From NCBI RefSeq assembly GCF_019704315.1, contig NZ_AP024597.1, forward strand, positions 1,488,001 to 1,552,000: DNA of 64,000 bases, written 5' to 3'. Origin of the DNA: Stygiolobus caldivivus. GTDB taxonomy: Archaea > Thermoproteota > Thermoprotei_A > Sulfolobales > Sulfolobaceae. The translations under genes were made by a program, and so were the position numbers. Each line of letters opens with the position of its first letter. Positions within the stretch are counted from its first letter, which is position 1. The notes beneath the pieces were generated by a model. That model was given only the letters and a program-made list of their open reading frames with translations, ran no database searches and was not told the origin of the DNA. This document shows, in pieces, positions 17,776 to 25,180 of the stretch.

Positions 17776-18583
17776 CGTTAAACGCCTCCACAAAGGGCTT
17801 CACTTGTTCAAAGAACTTGTCCCCTTCCCCCTTTATCTCGTCAGGAGCGGAGACCTTAACGTCTTCGTCGCCTATCTTCTTCTCTCCGAGGTCTAAAAGC
17901 CTCAGTTCACCGAACTTAACGAAGCCGAACCCCCTGCTCTTATGCCCTCCTATCTGGGTCACCCCATCGTGGATAGTCTTCATTATGGTCAATAAGTACC
18001 CTATAGTGTAGTTGGGCAAGTTAGTCCCAATGAACTTAAATGTAAACTTCGAGCCCGGTTCGACGAATTCTACTTGGACTAACGCGCCCCTAGCAGCAGC
18101 GCCTTCAGTCCTGCTTATAGCTACCATAGTCCTCGTCCCAAGTTTGAAGTCTATCGCCCTCGAGTCCAGGAACTTCACGGCACCTATAACGCTCATGGTA
18201 CCGAATACCTTGCAGTTGAGACATGTGTAGTCCCAAAATATCTTCATAGCCTCTGCCACGTCGCGGGAAAGGCTGCGTTGGAAGTCGTCGTACTTCCTGA
18301 AGTTGTTCAGGCAATAGTCCTTGCCGACACCGCTACACACTGTCACGTTTTTGCTCCTTAATATCCTCTCCCCCGTCGACCTGAAGACCCCCTTCCATGA
18401 CGACCCGGGGATGACCGGGGTACCGCCGGCGTCCTTTAATACCGTATCCCTTACTGTGCTTGCTGGGTCAAAACCCCCAGCTTTCCCTACCCCGATCCTG
18501 AGTGGGGATTGGAGCTCTAAAACTCCTTCAACTACCGTCTGCCTCTTGATCACGTCCTTCCTGATAAGGGTGTAGTCTACCAT
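17747..18583 (-). CDS. Cas7-family RAMP (Csm3-like) subunit
   Basis: 278 residues. [23 protein letters not shown], then [16 protein letters not shown] (about 56-71): the complete Csm3 motif set. D46 in TVRDTVLKD matches the catalytic loop of Csm3; D39 is the alternative. [21 protein letters not shown] is the zinc-binding thumb, and [15 protein letters not shown] is the Gly-rich C-terminal loop. Starts with ATG 18583, overlapping the preceding stop by 7 bp. It resembles its upstream neighbour closely enough to suggest an old duplication of backbone subunits, a hallmark of III-D operons with several Cas7 copies. Confidence 0.85.
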   Translation of the reverse strand: MVDYTLIRKDVIKRQTVVEGVLELQSPLRIGVGKAGGFDPASTVRDTVLKDAGGTPVIPGSSWKGVFRSTGERILRSKNVTVCSGVGKDYCLNNFRKYDDFQRSLSRDVAEAMKIFWDYTCLNCKVFGTMSVIGAVKFLDSRAIDFKLGTRTMVAISRTEGAAARGALVQVEFVEPGSKFTFKFIGTNLPNYTIGYLLTIMKTIHDGVTQIGGHKSRGFGFVKFGELRLLDLGEKKIGDEDVKVSAPDEIKGEGDKFFEQVKPFVEAFNGAKVPYPIH

Positions 18584-19311
18584 GACTTTACCACCTCCAT
18601 AAGGTCCAGTTTGGTGGACTTCATGAGGTCTGGTAGCTTACGGACTTCCACTTCACCTGAGACGAGTTTCACCAGCCCGAACCCCGCACTCTTCTTTGCC
18701 CCCATAAAAATACCGTCTGTTATCAGGGTCTTTAGGACATACCTCATAACTTCGACTGTCTTCTTTCTCCACTCCTCGGTCTCACCGTTTACTATGTCCA
18801 AGTTGTAGAGGAACATCGTGAAGTTGAACGTTGCGTTAGGGTCTACAAAGTCCAGTGTGTAAAGGTGGCCCGGTAACTGGCCCCCGAAGACCCTGTTTAT
18901 CGTCACCATAGTCCTCTGTGAAATCGTGTAGTCTTCAGCTACCGAGTCCAGTATGTATACCCTTGAAGAGAGGTCTTTAAACCCGAAGATTATGCAAGGG
19001 ATACAAAACTTAGCTCCTTTTTCGTCTTCAACGCAACTGGGGCAGTCGTCATCGTCTAGGTCACATACGACATACTTAGGGTCGTTCCACGACTTCACGT
19101 AGGCTTCAGCTAGGCTGCGGAATGCCCCCTTAAAGCTCGACCCCGGGATGACGGGTTTCCCGTTGACCCTCAAAATGGGGTTGTCCGTAGCGTCGATAAA
19201 GCTCTGTGACTTACCGTAACCTATCCTCAGGGGGGTCTCGTTCTTCACTTTTCCGCTGATTCTCACAACGCTCTTAATCACGTCTAAATCGTAGCAGGGG
19301 TTAGTGGCCAT
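18577..19311 (-). CDS. Cas7-family RAMP (Csm3-like) subunit
   Basis: 244 residues. [20 protein letters not shown], then [18 protein letters not shown] (about 54-71); D43 (ATDNPILR) aligns with the Csm3 catalytic Asp of V-D-x-P-[VI]-[LIR]-R. Zinc-type cysteines: [11 protein letters not shown] and [21 protein letters not shown]. Gly-rich end [15 protein letters not shown]. Starts one base after the small-subunit stop. Backbone subunit expected to cut bound target RNA at regular intervals. Confidence 0.85.
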   Translation of the reverse strand: MATNPCYDLDVIKSVVRISGKVKNETPLRIGYGKSQSFIDATDNPILRVNGKPVIPGSSFKGAFRSLAEAYVKSWNDPKYVVCDLDDDDCPSCVEDEKGAKFCIPCIIFGFKDLSSRVYILDSVAEDYTISQRTMVTINRVFGGQLPGHLYTLDFVDPNATFNFTMFLYNLDIVNGETEEWRKKTVEVMRYVLKTLITDGIFMGAKKSAGFGLVKLVSGEVEVRKLPDLMKSTKLDLMEVVKSW

Positions 19312-19312
19312 A

Positions 19313-19726
19313 TCACATCATCTTTGCCACTTCGTTGACCAACTTCTGGAAAGTGTCTACCCCTTTCAGATTCGTGACGTTTATGTTGAGGCCAGCCAGG
19401 GTCTCGTAGATCCACTTAACGTAGCCTATGAGCTCAAGGGCCCTATTTACGTCTTCGGGAGTATTCCCCATATCCTTTAGCGCAGAAAGTAGGAGTTTCC
19501 CGGTATTCTTGTCTATTTCCCCCCTACCCATCTGCCTCAAGATGTAAGCCAAAAGGTCTCTTATGTTCTTCCTGCTTTGCATATAGGTGAGGAGGTTATT
19601 GATATTACTAATATCCACTGCAGGCCTGGGCGTCCCTCTACCCCCTTGTTGCGGGGTCAGCGCAGATATCGCTATCTTGGTAGCTATGTCCAGCAGGTCT
19701 GTGTTCGCCTTCACGGCTTGAGACAT
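19313..19726 (-). CDS. cas11: Type III small subunit (Csm2/Cas11-like), first gene of operon
   Basis: 137 residues, all-helical, Gln/Gly/Pro-rich linker at 26-36. [12 protein letters not shown] (59-70) nearly repeats the Cas10 C-terminal LAYILRQIARSD, the known relation between small subunits and the Cas10 D4 domain. Small subunits line the filament and help hold target RNA. It is the promoter-proximal gene, translated from a leaderless message, so probably made in the highest amount, which fits multi-copy stoichiometry. Confidence 0.8.
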   Translation of the reverse strand: MSQAVKANTDLLDIATKIAISALTPQQGGRGTPRPAVDISNINNLLTYMQSRKNIRDLLAYILRQMGRGEIDKNTGKLLLSALKDMGNTPEDVNRALELIGYVKWIYETLAGLNINVTNLKGVDTFQKLVNEVAKMM

Positions 19727-19749
19727 AAAAGATTCTATTCAACTAGACA

Positions 19750-19757
19750 TTTATAAG
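19750..19757 (-). promoter_or_regulatory. Promoter (TATA box) of type III-D operon
   Basis: On the minus strand AGCTTATAAATG places a TATA box centred 27 nt before the ATG at 19726, so the operon message should be leaderless. No other promoter-like gap exists in the nine-gene operon: all junctions overlap or are 1 bp apart. The 19760-19950 region also has to carry the divergent vapB promoter. Confidence 0.65.
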
Positions 19758-19951
19758 CTTTAGGTTACGTTAATTTACGCATAGTAAACAGAAAGCAGTG
19801 GCGTTATTGCTGTATTTAAACCCCCGTCTACTAAGGTTTATATTCGTCCCGTCTACTTAAACCCTCACCTGGTAAAATAGGTCTGTGGGTATGTGGGGAG
19901 GAGTGTATTACGTTGGGAAAAGCATTTTACCTTTCCCACCAATAGAGTAAT

Positions 19952-20188
19952 ATGCTAGTAAGGGTAGACGATAAAGGGAGGGTATACTTACCCAAGGAAA
20001 TAAGGGAAAAAGCCGGGTCGAAGGAGTTTTACCTCGTTGAACTCCCTACCGGTATAATGCTAATCCCCAGGCTGGAAGACCCCGTAAAAGCGTTAGGGGA
20101 AGAAGGGAAGAAGTTACCTGACGTAAGCGTGAAGGAGTTAAAGAGGGTTGCCAGAGAAGAGGCTGAGAGGGAACTTGGTCTACGCTGA
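19952..20188 (+). CDS. vapB: AbrB/SpoVT-type antitoxin (VapB)
   Basis: 78 residues. MLVRVDDKGRVYLPKEIREKAG is the swapped-hairpin AbrB DNA-binding domain (family V-D-x-K-G-R-[IV]-x-[LI]-P-K-x-[IV]-R). The acidic/basic C-terminus (residues 47-78, ELKRVAREEAERELGLR) would wrap the toxin. Overlaps the downstream PIN gene; typically represses its own promoter. Located between the type III-D operon and the nuclease/Cas6-like operon. Confidence 0.88.
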   Translation: MLVRVDDKGRVYLPKEIREKAGSKEFYLVELPTGIMLIPRLEDPVKALGEEGKKLPDVSVKELKRVAREEAERELGLR

Positions 20189-20534
20189 TACTGACTTCTT
20201 CCTCGCGTTACTAAAGGAGAGGGACTGGCTGAAGGACAAAGCCCTTAGCCTGCTTAACGAGCATAAAGGTGAAATAACTACCTCCATGACCACTTTTATT
20301 GAGTTGATGTTATTATGCAAAAAGTTCGGCCTAGACCCCGTAAAAGTCACGTTAGCTGTCATGGAGATAACGAGGTACTTTGATGAAAGGGTACTAAAGG
20401 CGGCGGTACTGATATCGCAAGGTATGGGCGTATTTGACGCTTTCCACGCCGCGTATTCCGGCGGAAGTATAATAAGTTCAGACCACGTATTTGACGAGTA
20501 CGGGTTTGAGAGGGTGAAGTTAGAAGACCCGTGA
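20175..20534 (+). CDS. vapC: PIN-domain toxin (VapC)
   Basis: About 119 residues from TTG 20175 (LVYADTDFFLALLKERD); an ATG at 20148 would add nine residues but overlaps the antitoxin by 41 bp and starts before the usual V-Y-A-D-T-D beginning. Acidic PIN residues are visible: D in YADTDFF, E in TFIELMLL, D in GVFDAFHAAY, D in ISSDHVFDE. PIN toxins are Mg-dependent RNases held inactive by VapB. Confidence 0.85.
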   Translation: MVYADTDFFLALLKERDWLKDKALSLLNEHKGEITTSMTTFIELMLLCKKFGLDPVKVTLAVMEITRYFDERVLKAAVLISQGMGVFDAFHAAYSGGSIISSDHVFDEYGFERVKLEDP

Positions 20535-20679
20535 AGAACAAGAGGAAACTTTATTTTTTATGACCAAATTTTTGTGTAGCCCCGATGAATTGAATGAACT
20601 AGTCGAAAACGTTACGGCTAACACGATGATTAATATAGTTAACTTCCCATAATGAGTCTTTTTTACGTGAGCATCAAAA

Positions 20680-20687
20680 TTTATATA
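20680..20687 (+). promoter_or_regulatory. Probable promoter upstream of the nuclease/Cas6-like operon
   Basis: TTTATATA within an A/T-rich tract is the best TATA match in 20535-20886. Transcription would begin near 20712, giving a 175-nt leader before the nuclease ATG (which has a Shine-Dalgarno-like GGGTGAT 8 nt upstream), or including the 47-codon frame at 20724. Confidence 0.35.
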
Positions 20688-20723
20688 CTCATATGGTAAT
20701 AATTCTAATTTAGTGATAAATCA

Positions 20724-20867
20724 ATGGTAAGTCGAAACGTATTCAATATGTACATTTCAAGCATTTTTCTAACTTTAACCCAAGTATATAGAACTATCGC
20801 GAGTTATTTAAGTAAAGGACGCTCTAAGGTGCTGATAAGCAAACGTGAGTATAGGGACTCTTGCTGA
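20724..20867 (+). CDS. Possible 47-aa small ORF in leader of nuclease operon
   Basis: ATG at 20724 opens 47 codons (MVSRNVFNMYISSIFLTLTQ...), ending 19 bp before the nuclease start. Composition is mixed hydrophobic then basic (SKGRSKVLISKREYRD). It follows the predicted promoter and may be a leader peptide or a small protein, but there is no ribosome-binding site and chance is possible. Confidence 0.2.
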   Translation: MVSRNVFNMYISSIFLTLTQVYRTIASYLSKGRSKVLISKREYRDSC

Positions 20868-20886
20868 CAAATAGGGTGATGCCTCT

Positions 20887-21582
20887 ATGGTATTTATCGC
20901 TGAGTATAATTTATCAAACCACCTTTCTCTATTTAAAGAAAGAAAGATTAATGTCGATAAGAACGTCCCTTACTACGCAAAGAAAGCCGCAGTCAAGACC
21001 AAACACCCACTGAATAACACATACGCAAAATTCTTACCGGAATGTGCCACAACTGCAAGGAGGAAGGGCTCAGGGGTCTACTTTAACTGGTCTGCTGAAG
21101 ACGCAGTATTAGACGTCTTGGCTAAAGACTACGAGAGGAGAGACACGGGTGTACGTATATTTACGGATATACGATTATTTTACGACGATATTAAATATAC
21201 CCCTGACGCAGTAATACTGAACGCCGCGTGCAGCCGTAAGGCTAAATACATTATAGAAGTAAAGACGACGATGAGGCCTGAAAAGGGGAACAGGAGCCCG
21301 TCGAAGAAGTACTGCATTTTAAAGATAGGGGCACTGCAAGCTCTGAGGAACGCATCGGCCCTAGTAAAGGCTGGGGTGGTAGATGAGGTATTACCCAAGG
21401 TGGTGTATGCCGAGTTTATACCGGTCAAATACGACCCAGCAAGGAGGATGATGAGGATAGTGCTCATGAACCCAGAGGTCTACTCCGTAGGACTAGATGA
21501 TGTGTTTAAGGTCGATAGAGAGCTTGCCGACATCATTTACGGTATTTTGGGGGGAGACAGAGATGACTTACTTACTCGCTGA
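20887..21582 (+). CDS. PD-(D/E)XK-type nuclease next to Cas6-like gene
   Basis: 231 residues. Restriction/RecB-type core visible: E71 (NWSAEDAVLDVL), D107 in YTPDAVIL, E124-V-K126 in KYIIEVKTT, and Q151 in LKIGALQALRNAS, i.e. E...PD...ExK...Q, the order found in Cas4/RecB-like nucleases. Unlike Cas4 it has only three scattered Cys (C53, C115, C143) and no iron-sulfur cluster pattern. The N-terminus (1-60) is basic and unassigned. The Cas6-like gene overlaps its end by 20 bp, so co-translation is certain. Likely a DNA nuclease; I know no described CRISPR system with this exact trio. Confidence 0.65.
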   Translation: MVFIAEYNLSNHLSLFKERKINVDKNVPYYAKKAAVKTKHPLNNTYAKFLPECATTARRKGSGVYFNWSAEDAVLDVLAKDYERRDTGVRIFTDIRLFYDDIKYTPDAVILNAACSRKAKYIIEVKTTMRPEKGNRSPSKKYCILKIGALQALRNASALVKAGVVDEVLPKVVYAEFIPVKYDPARRMMRIVLMNPEVYSVGLDDVFKVDRELADIIYGILGGDRDDLLTR

Positions 21583-22261
21583 AGTCGTAGTTACCCCCAC
21601 GACCTCTGCTATTATACCGCCTTTTACGTCTAAGGTGGGTAAATCGTTAGTCCTCAGTCGAAAGGTCACAATATCACCCCTAAGGGTAGGTAACACGTAT
21701 CTGGTCAGGTATTCTACCGTACCTTACTTCATGGAGGTCGAAGCAGGGAAGGAGTACTCCTTCGATGTAGGCGGGGACTACTACGACGTCATAGACGCTC
21801 TGAAAGGCTTGGAAAGGAAGAAGGTGTTCAACACCGTATGGGAGGTCGTGGACGTGAAATTGAGGGAGGTGGAGTTTGAGTTTAAGGATAAAATAAAGGT
21901 GAGCGTTAGGACACCCGCACTCATAGCAGACCCTCTAAAGAAGTCGAAGAAGAAAAGGTTTACCAACCTCTTCGCGTTCGTGTTCGCGGTGAACTTCATG
22001 GACCACTTGGGCCTCACTAGAGAGGAGTTCAGGGGCCTTATCCTCGAGGTAGAGGGCAAAGTAAGGGAAGAACCCTCTAAGGTTTGGTATGAGACCGTGA
22101 TTTATGCGGGGAAAAAGGTGGTGGGACTGGTCGGAGAATTACGTTATACACTTCTGGAGGAGGACGAGAGGGTTAAAGGTGCACTGGAGAACGCTATAGC
22201 TAAAGGGATAGGGAGTTCAAGGAGGAACGGCTTCGGAAGAGTGACCGTGGAGAGTGAGTAA
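21563..22261 (+). CDS. Cas6-like RAMP protein (putative CRISPR RNA endoribonuclease)
   Basis: 232 residues from ATG 21563 (MTYLLAEVVVTPTTSAIIPP); an upstream start at 21497 would add a non-family 22 residues inside the nuclease gene. Features of Cas6: N-terminal beta strand then IPPFTSKVGKSLVLS (family P-x-x-G..[LV]-x-[KR]-x-[LA]-[LIV]), and the C-terminal glycine-rich loop GIGSSRRNGFGRVTVE (about 217-232). The only His is H139 or so in MDHLGLT, not in the N-terminal active-site area, as in some Sulfolobus Cas6 proteins that use Lys/Arg. It may process crRNA for the nearby III-D complex, or bind RNA for the linked nuclease. Confidence 0.6.
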   Translation: MTYLLAEVVVTPTTSAIIPPFTSKVGKSLVLSRKVTISPLRVGNTYLVRYSTVPYFMEVEAGKEYSFDVGGDYYDVIDALKGLERKKVFNTVWEVVDVKLREVEFEFKDKIKVSVRTPALIADPLKKSKKKRFTNLFAFVFAVNFMDHLGLTREEFRGLILEVEGKVREEPSKVWYETVIYAGKKVVGLVGELRYTLLEEDERVKGALENAIAKGIGSSRRNGFGRVTVESE

Positions 22262-22582
22262 ATGGGTTATAGGTGTCCCGAATGTAAAAAGGTATTTGAT
22301 GACTTTAAAGACCTCAGGATCCACTACCGAAAAAGCCATATGGACGGTAGGTGTAGTATATGCGGCCCGGACGGTAAGAAGTTCAGTAATATAATTAGGC
22401 ATTACCACATGAAAACCGATGACTTCCCACACTTGGTGGTCTTGTGCATTATTGAAGGTTACGATTTCATTGAGGACAAAAAATACAGGAAAATAGTTAG
22501 AAGCTTAGTAGAGACAGTACTAGAAGAAAGGAACGCTATGTTGTTTGAAATAATCTTCAATAAGGGGGACAGAGGTCGTTGA
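22262..22582 (+). CDS. C2H2 zinc-finger protein, third gene of nuclease/Cas6-like operon
   Basis: 106 residues; ATG follows directly after the Cas6-like stop (TAAATG). YRCPECKKVFDDFKDLRIHYRKSH is a classical C2H2 finger (C5, C8, H21, H26) and GRCSICGPDGKKFSNIIRHYH a second one. The C-terminal 45 residues are helical and charged (EDKKYRKIVRSLVETVLEE). Such small fingers are common in Sulfolobales chromosomes and viruses and usually bind DNA or RNA. Tight coupling to the nuclease and RAMP genes suggests a shared complex or a regulator of the operon. Confidence 0.7.
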   Translation: MGYRCPECKKVFDDFKDLRIHYRKSHMDGRCSICGPDGKKFSNIIRHYHMKTDDFPHLVVLCIIEGYDFIEDKKYRKIVRSLVETVLEERNAMLFEIIFNKGDRGR

Positions 22583-23047
22583 GCCCTACAAACCAACTAC
22601 ACTAGCGGTAAGGGTATATTTGGAGCCATTTTTTACTATCAGTTCTAAAAGATCTCGATTTCCGAATAGCGTTTACCGGGGAAAAACCTCGGTAGGGGAG
22701 TAGTACCATTACCCTATACGCTCATGGCCCGGGTATTTCACTCGGCCTTTAAAAAAGTAATTTTCTTTCGCATTAGTATAATTTGCGGACGAGTAACACG
22801 TTAATGTAGGATTAGTCTTAATACTCTACAAATTACGACCTCTCTATAACACGTTAATAAACTTATACACTACATCCCGTTAGTATTGCTGTGTGTAATT
22901 AACCATGACTTTGCGAGGTAAAGTCAAATTGTAAAAGAGCCTTGAAAGACCCACGGGACTTGAGTCGCCGGTAAAGTCTAATTATTGTGAATTTACTTAA
23001 AATTTATCTCAAGTTAAACTTAATTCCTTTTATCAAGAGAAAATTAT
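22583..23047. other. Intergenic region, no gene seen
   Basis: Both strands are broken by stops and carry no family signature. CCGGGGAAAAACCTCGG (about 22676-22692) could fold into a short hairpin and act as terminator for the upstream operon. AACACGTTAAT occurs twice (about 22796 and 22849). AAACTTAATTCC near 23018 is a likely TATA element of the TldD-like gene. Confidence 0.35.
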
Positions 23048-24052
23048 GTGCAGACGTTCAGCCTGAAGGAGGTAAATATACACATTACTCCGAAGGGCAA
23101 TTTCTCCGAAATGAAGGAAATTAACGCGACCCGTTATTTTACAAAAGACGGCTGGAGCTTGACTGAGGCAAAGGAAGAAAGGGTTCCTGATCACGACCCT
23201 TGCATTTCATTTAGGTCTGACTCAGTAGACAAGTTCTACAAGAGTAAGGATATAAGGGTACAAGAAGGGAGCGCTATATCGAAGAAAGTTGTGAGAGCTG
23301 TTAACGAATGCGTTGAAGAGAAAGTCCTCAATTACGTGGAGTATAGGGGAGTGAGGTTCGCTTATGCGGGAGACCCGTCTAAGATACCCACTGTAGTGGA
23401 CTTCTTGAGGAGTTTAGCTAAGCCTTACACACAGTCCAGGGTGTTCAGCCTCGAGAGGATTACGGCGATACTGGACCCTGAGGTCACGTTACACATATTC
23501 CACCACGTTATGTCTTTACTGAGGAGCGATGAACCTGGGCTGAAACTCGAGGAGAGGCTCTCACCTTATCTAACCGTAATTGATGACCCTCTAAACCAAG
23601 AGTTAGTAGGGTTTTCCGTTTTCGACGACGAAGGTGTTAGGACGGTTAAGAAGGAACTTATAGGGGACGGATACGTATTAGAATACTTGGGTACTCTGAC
23701 GAAGGGCAAGCCCGGAAATGCTAGGGGGGTTATACCGAGACCGGATTACTTCAACCTCATAGTAAAAGGAGGGGACTGGGAGCTAGAGGAACTGAGGGAG
23801 GAGACTAAAGAAGGGATAATAGTCAGCGGTGTTGAAAGGAGTGAGTTAATGAGAAAAAGCATAAGGATCTTCCCGAGAAGGGTCACTCTATTGGGAAAGG
23901 GAGATATCATAGTGAGAGAGATAGCGATCCCCCTGCAGGAGCTGGTCACTATAGACGCTTTATCGAAAGAGGTTAGGAGTGCCTTTATAGACGAGGAACA
24001 CGGGGGGATCGCTCCTTATATAAGGATGATGGTGAGACCGATTATCTACTGA
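23048..24052 (+). CDS. TldD/PmbA-family protein (metalloprotease-like), short form
   Basis: 334 residues from GTG 23048. The C-terminal two-thirds follows the TldE/PmbA pattern: DPLNQELVGFSVFDDEGVRT, KKELIGDGYVLEYLGT, GNARGVIPRPDYFNLIV, then an E-E-L-R-E-E-T-K-E-GIIVSG block. The bacterial TldD/TldE pair cuts peptides such as microcin B17. It is shorter than the usual ~430 residues and lacks an obvious TldD-type HExxxH, suggesting the non-catalytic TldE-like partner or an atypical member. Monocistronic. Confidence 0.7.
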   Translation: MQTFSLKEVNIHITPKGNFSEMKEINATRYFTKDGWSLTEAKEERVPDHDPCISFRSDSVDKFYKSKDIRVQEGSAISKKVVRAVNECVEEKVLNYVEYRGVRFAYAGDPSKIPTVVDFLRSLAKPYTQSRVFSLERITAILDPEVTLHIFHHVMSLLRSDEPGLKLEERLSPYLTVIDDPLNQELVGFSVFDDEGVRTVKKELIGDGYVLEYLGTLTKGKPGNARGVIPRPDYFNLIVKGGDWELEELREETKEGIIVSGVERSELMRKSIRIFPRRVTLLGKGDIIVREIAIPLQELVTIDALSKEVRSAFIDEEHGGIAPYIRMMVRPIIY

Positions 24053-24078
24053 ACCCACTGGTCTTAAATTTTCCCAGC

Positions 24079-24843
24079 TTATACGATCCTTTCTTTATGT
24101 GTATAGACGTTGAAGCTCTTACCGCGTAAAAAGCCGATTAAAGTCACTCCTGCTTCCTCAGCCATGTCGATCGCTAAGCTCGTGGGGGCAGATATACCGC
24201 AAATAATCGGTATCCCAGCCTTTATCGCCTTGCTCACTATTTCGTACCCTAACCTACCGCTAACTTGCATTATATGTGAATCAGCTGGTAATTTTTTCTC
24301 TAGGATAAGCCTACCTATTACCTTATCTACGGCGTTATGTCTACCGACATCCTCGTAGATATAGACTAACTTGCCGTTTTTTGTAAATAACGCAGAAGCG
24401 TGAAGGCCTCCGGTTATATTAAACGCGTTCTGCCCCTGCTTCAATTTTTCGGGCAAGGAAAAAATCAACTCTTTGTTCACTTTAGTCTCGGACTTTATTA
24501 TGCTCACCATGTAAAGAAATGCCCTACCGCAGACACCACAACTGGAGCTCACTATTAGGTCTCTAGCCCTGACTTTAAGTTCCTTATTTAACCATACGTC
24601 CACCGTGTTATCTCTGACCTCTATCTCTCGTATGTCATCCAAGCCCTCTATTACACCTTCAGAATACAGGAAACCTATTGACAGTTCCTTATCGTCTCCC
24701 GGCGTCCTCATTATGATAGCGAAGGTCTGGCAGTTTTCGTCGCATACCCTAATATGTAAAGGCTCTTCTATTGTTACAAAGTCTTCCTCTACGGTCTCGT
24801 CCTTGTCCTTAACTCGCGTCAACTTAACCTTTTTTACTTGCAC
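24079..24843 (-). CDS. fdhD: FdhD, sulfurtransferase for formate dehydrogenase activation
   Basis: 254 residues. The sulfur-carrying SSCGVCGRA (CxxC, about 108-111) is present, as are GGLHASALF, EDVGRHNAVDK and SGRLGYEIVSKA, all FdhD landmarks. FdhD moves sulfur from a cysteine desulfurase to the molybdenum/tungsten cofactor of formate dehydrogenase. Starts with GTG and overlaps the DUF1641 gene by 20 bp; last gene of the fdhA-DUF1641-fdhD operon. Confidence 0.95.
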   Translation of the reverse strand: MQVKKVKLTRVKDKDETVEEDFVTIEEPLHIRVCDENCQTFAIIMRTPGDDKELSIGFLYSEGVIEGLDDIREIEVRDNTVDVWLNKELKVRARDLIVSSSCGVCGRAFLYMVSIIKSETKVNKELIFSLPEKLKQGQNAFNITGGLHASALFTKNGKLVYIYEDVGRHNAVDKVIGRLILEKKLPADSHIMQVSGRLGYEIVSKAIKAGIPIICGISAPTSLAIDMAEEAGVTLIGFLRGKSFNVYTHKERIV

Positions 24844-25180
24844 TCCCTATCGCCTTCAATATCCTCAAGACCAAGTAGAGCCCTCTCTTTACGTCAGGGT
24901 CGTTTAGCTGTTTTATCAAGTCTTTCAGTGAGACGTCCTCGACCTCTTCCTTACCGCTTAGTACACTGTAAATTACGTCAATATTCCTTATTAGTATAGC
25001 GTTCTGTTCAGCCAAAAACGCCATGTTCTCGTCAAATTTTTCGATTATCCCGGTGAGCAGTGGTAATATCCCTGACCTTTGCAGGGCGTTCAGTAATCTC
25101 AGGAACTGTTCTAGTGCCTCTTTACTTTCCGTTAATTGTTGTATCAGTCCGTCAAGGGTCTGAACTCCTCTCTCCTCCAT
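24824..25180 (-). CDS. DUF1641 protein of formate dehydrogenase operon
   Basis: 118 residues from ATG 25180 (MEERGVQTLDGLIQQLTESK); a longer frame from 25237 has a basic non-family start inside fdhA and is not preferred. Helical, with SLKDLIKQLNDPDVKRGLYLVLRILKAIG matching the DUF1641 C-terminal block. DUF1641 proteins commonly accompany FdhF/FdhA and may be an accessory subunit or chaperone. Overlaps fdhA by 37 bp and fdhD by 20 bp. Confidence 0.8.
   Translation of the reverse strand: MEERGVQTLDGLIQQLTESKEALEQFLRLLNALQRSGILPLLTGIIEKFDENMAFLAEQNAILIRNIDVIYSVLSGKEEVEDVSLKDLIKQLNDPDVKRGLYLVLRILKAIGSASKKG

Noticed and set aside
21497-21562. Longer start for the Cas6-like gene
   Set aside because: The extra 22 residues (MMCLRSIESLPTSFTVFWGETE) lie inside the nuclease gene and have no family counterpart; ATG 21563 begins the expected first beta strand.
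11378-23047. Possible CRISPR array near the cas genes
   Set aside because: No regularly spaced direct repeat of 24-37 bp could be found in any gap; only short chance repeats such as AACACGTTAAT (twice) and CCGTCTACT (twice near 19828-19860) occur.
23048-24052. TldD-like gene as part of the CRISPR region
   Set aside because: A 465-bp gap with its own promoter separates it from the nuclease/Cas6-like operon, and the family has no known CRISPR role.
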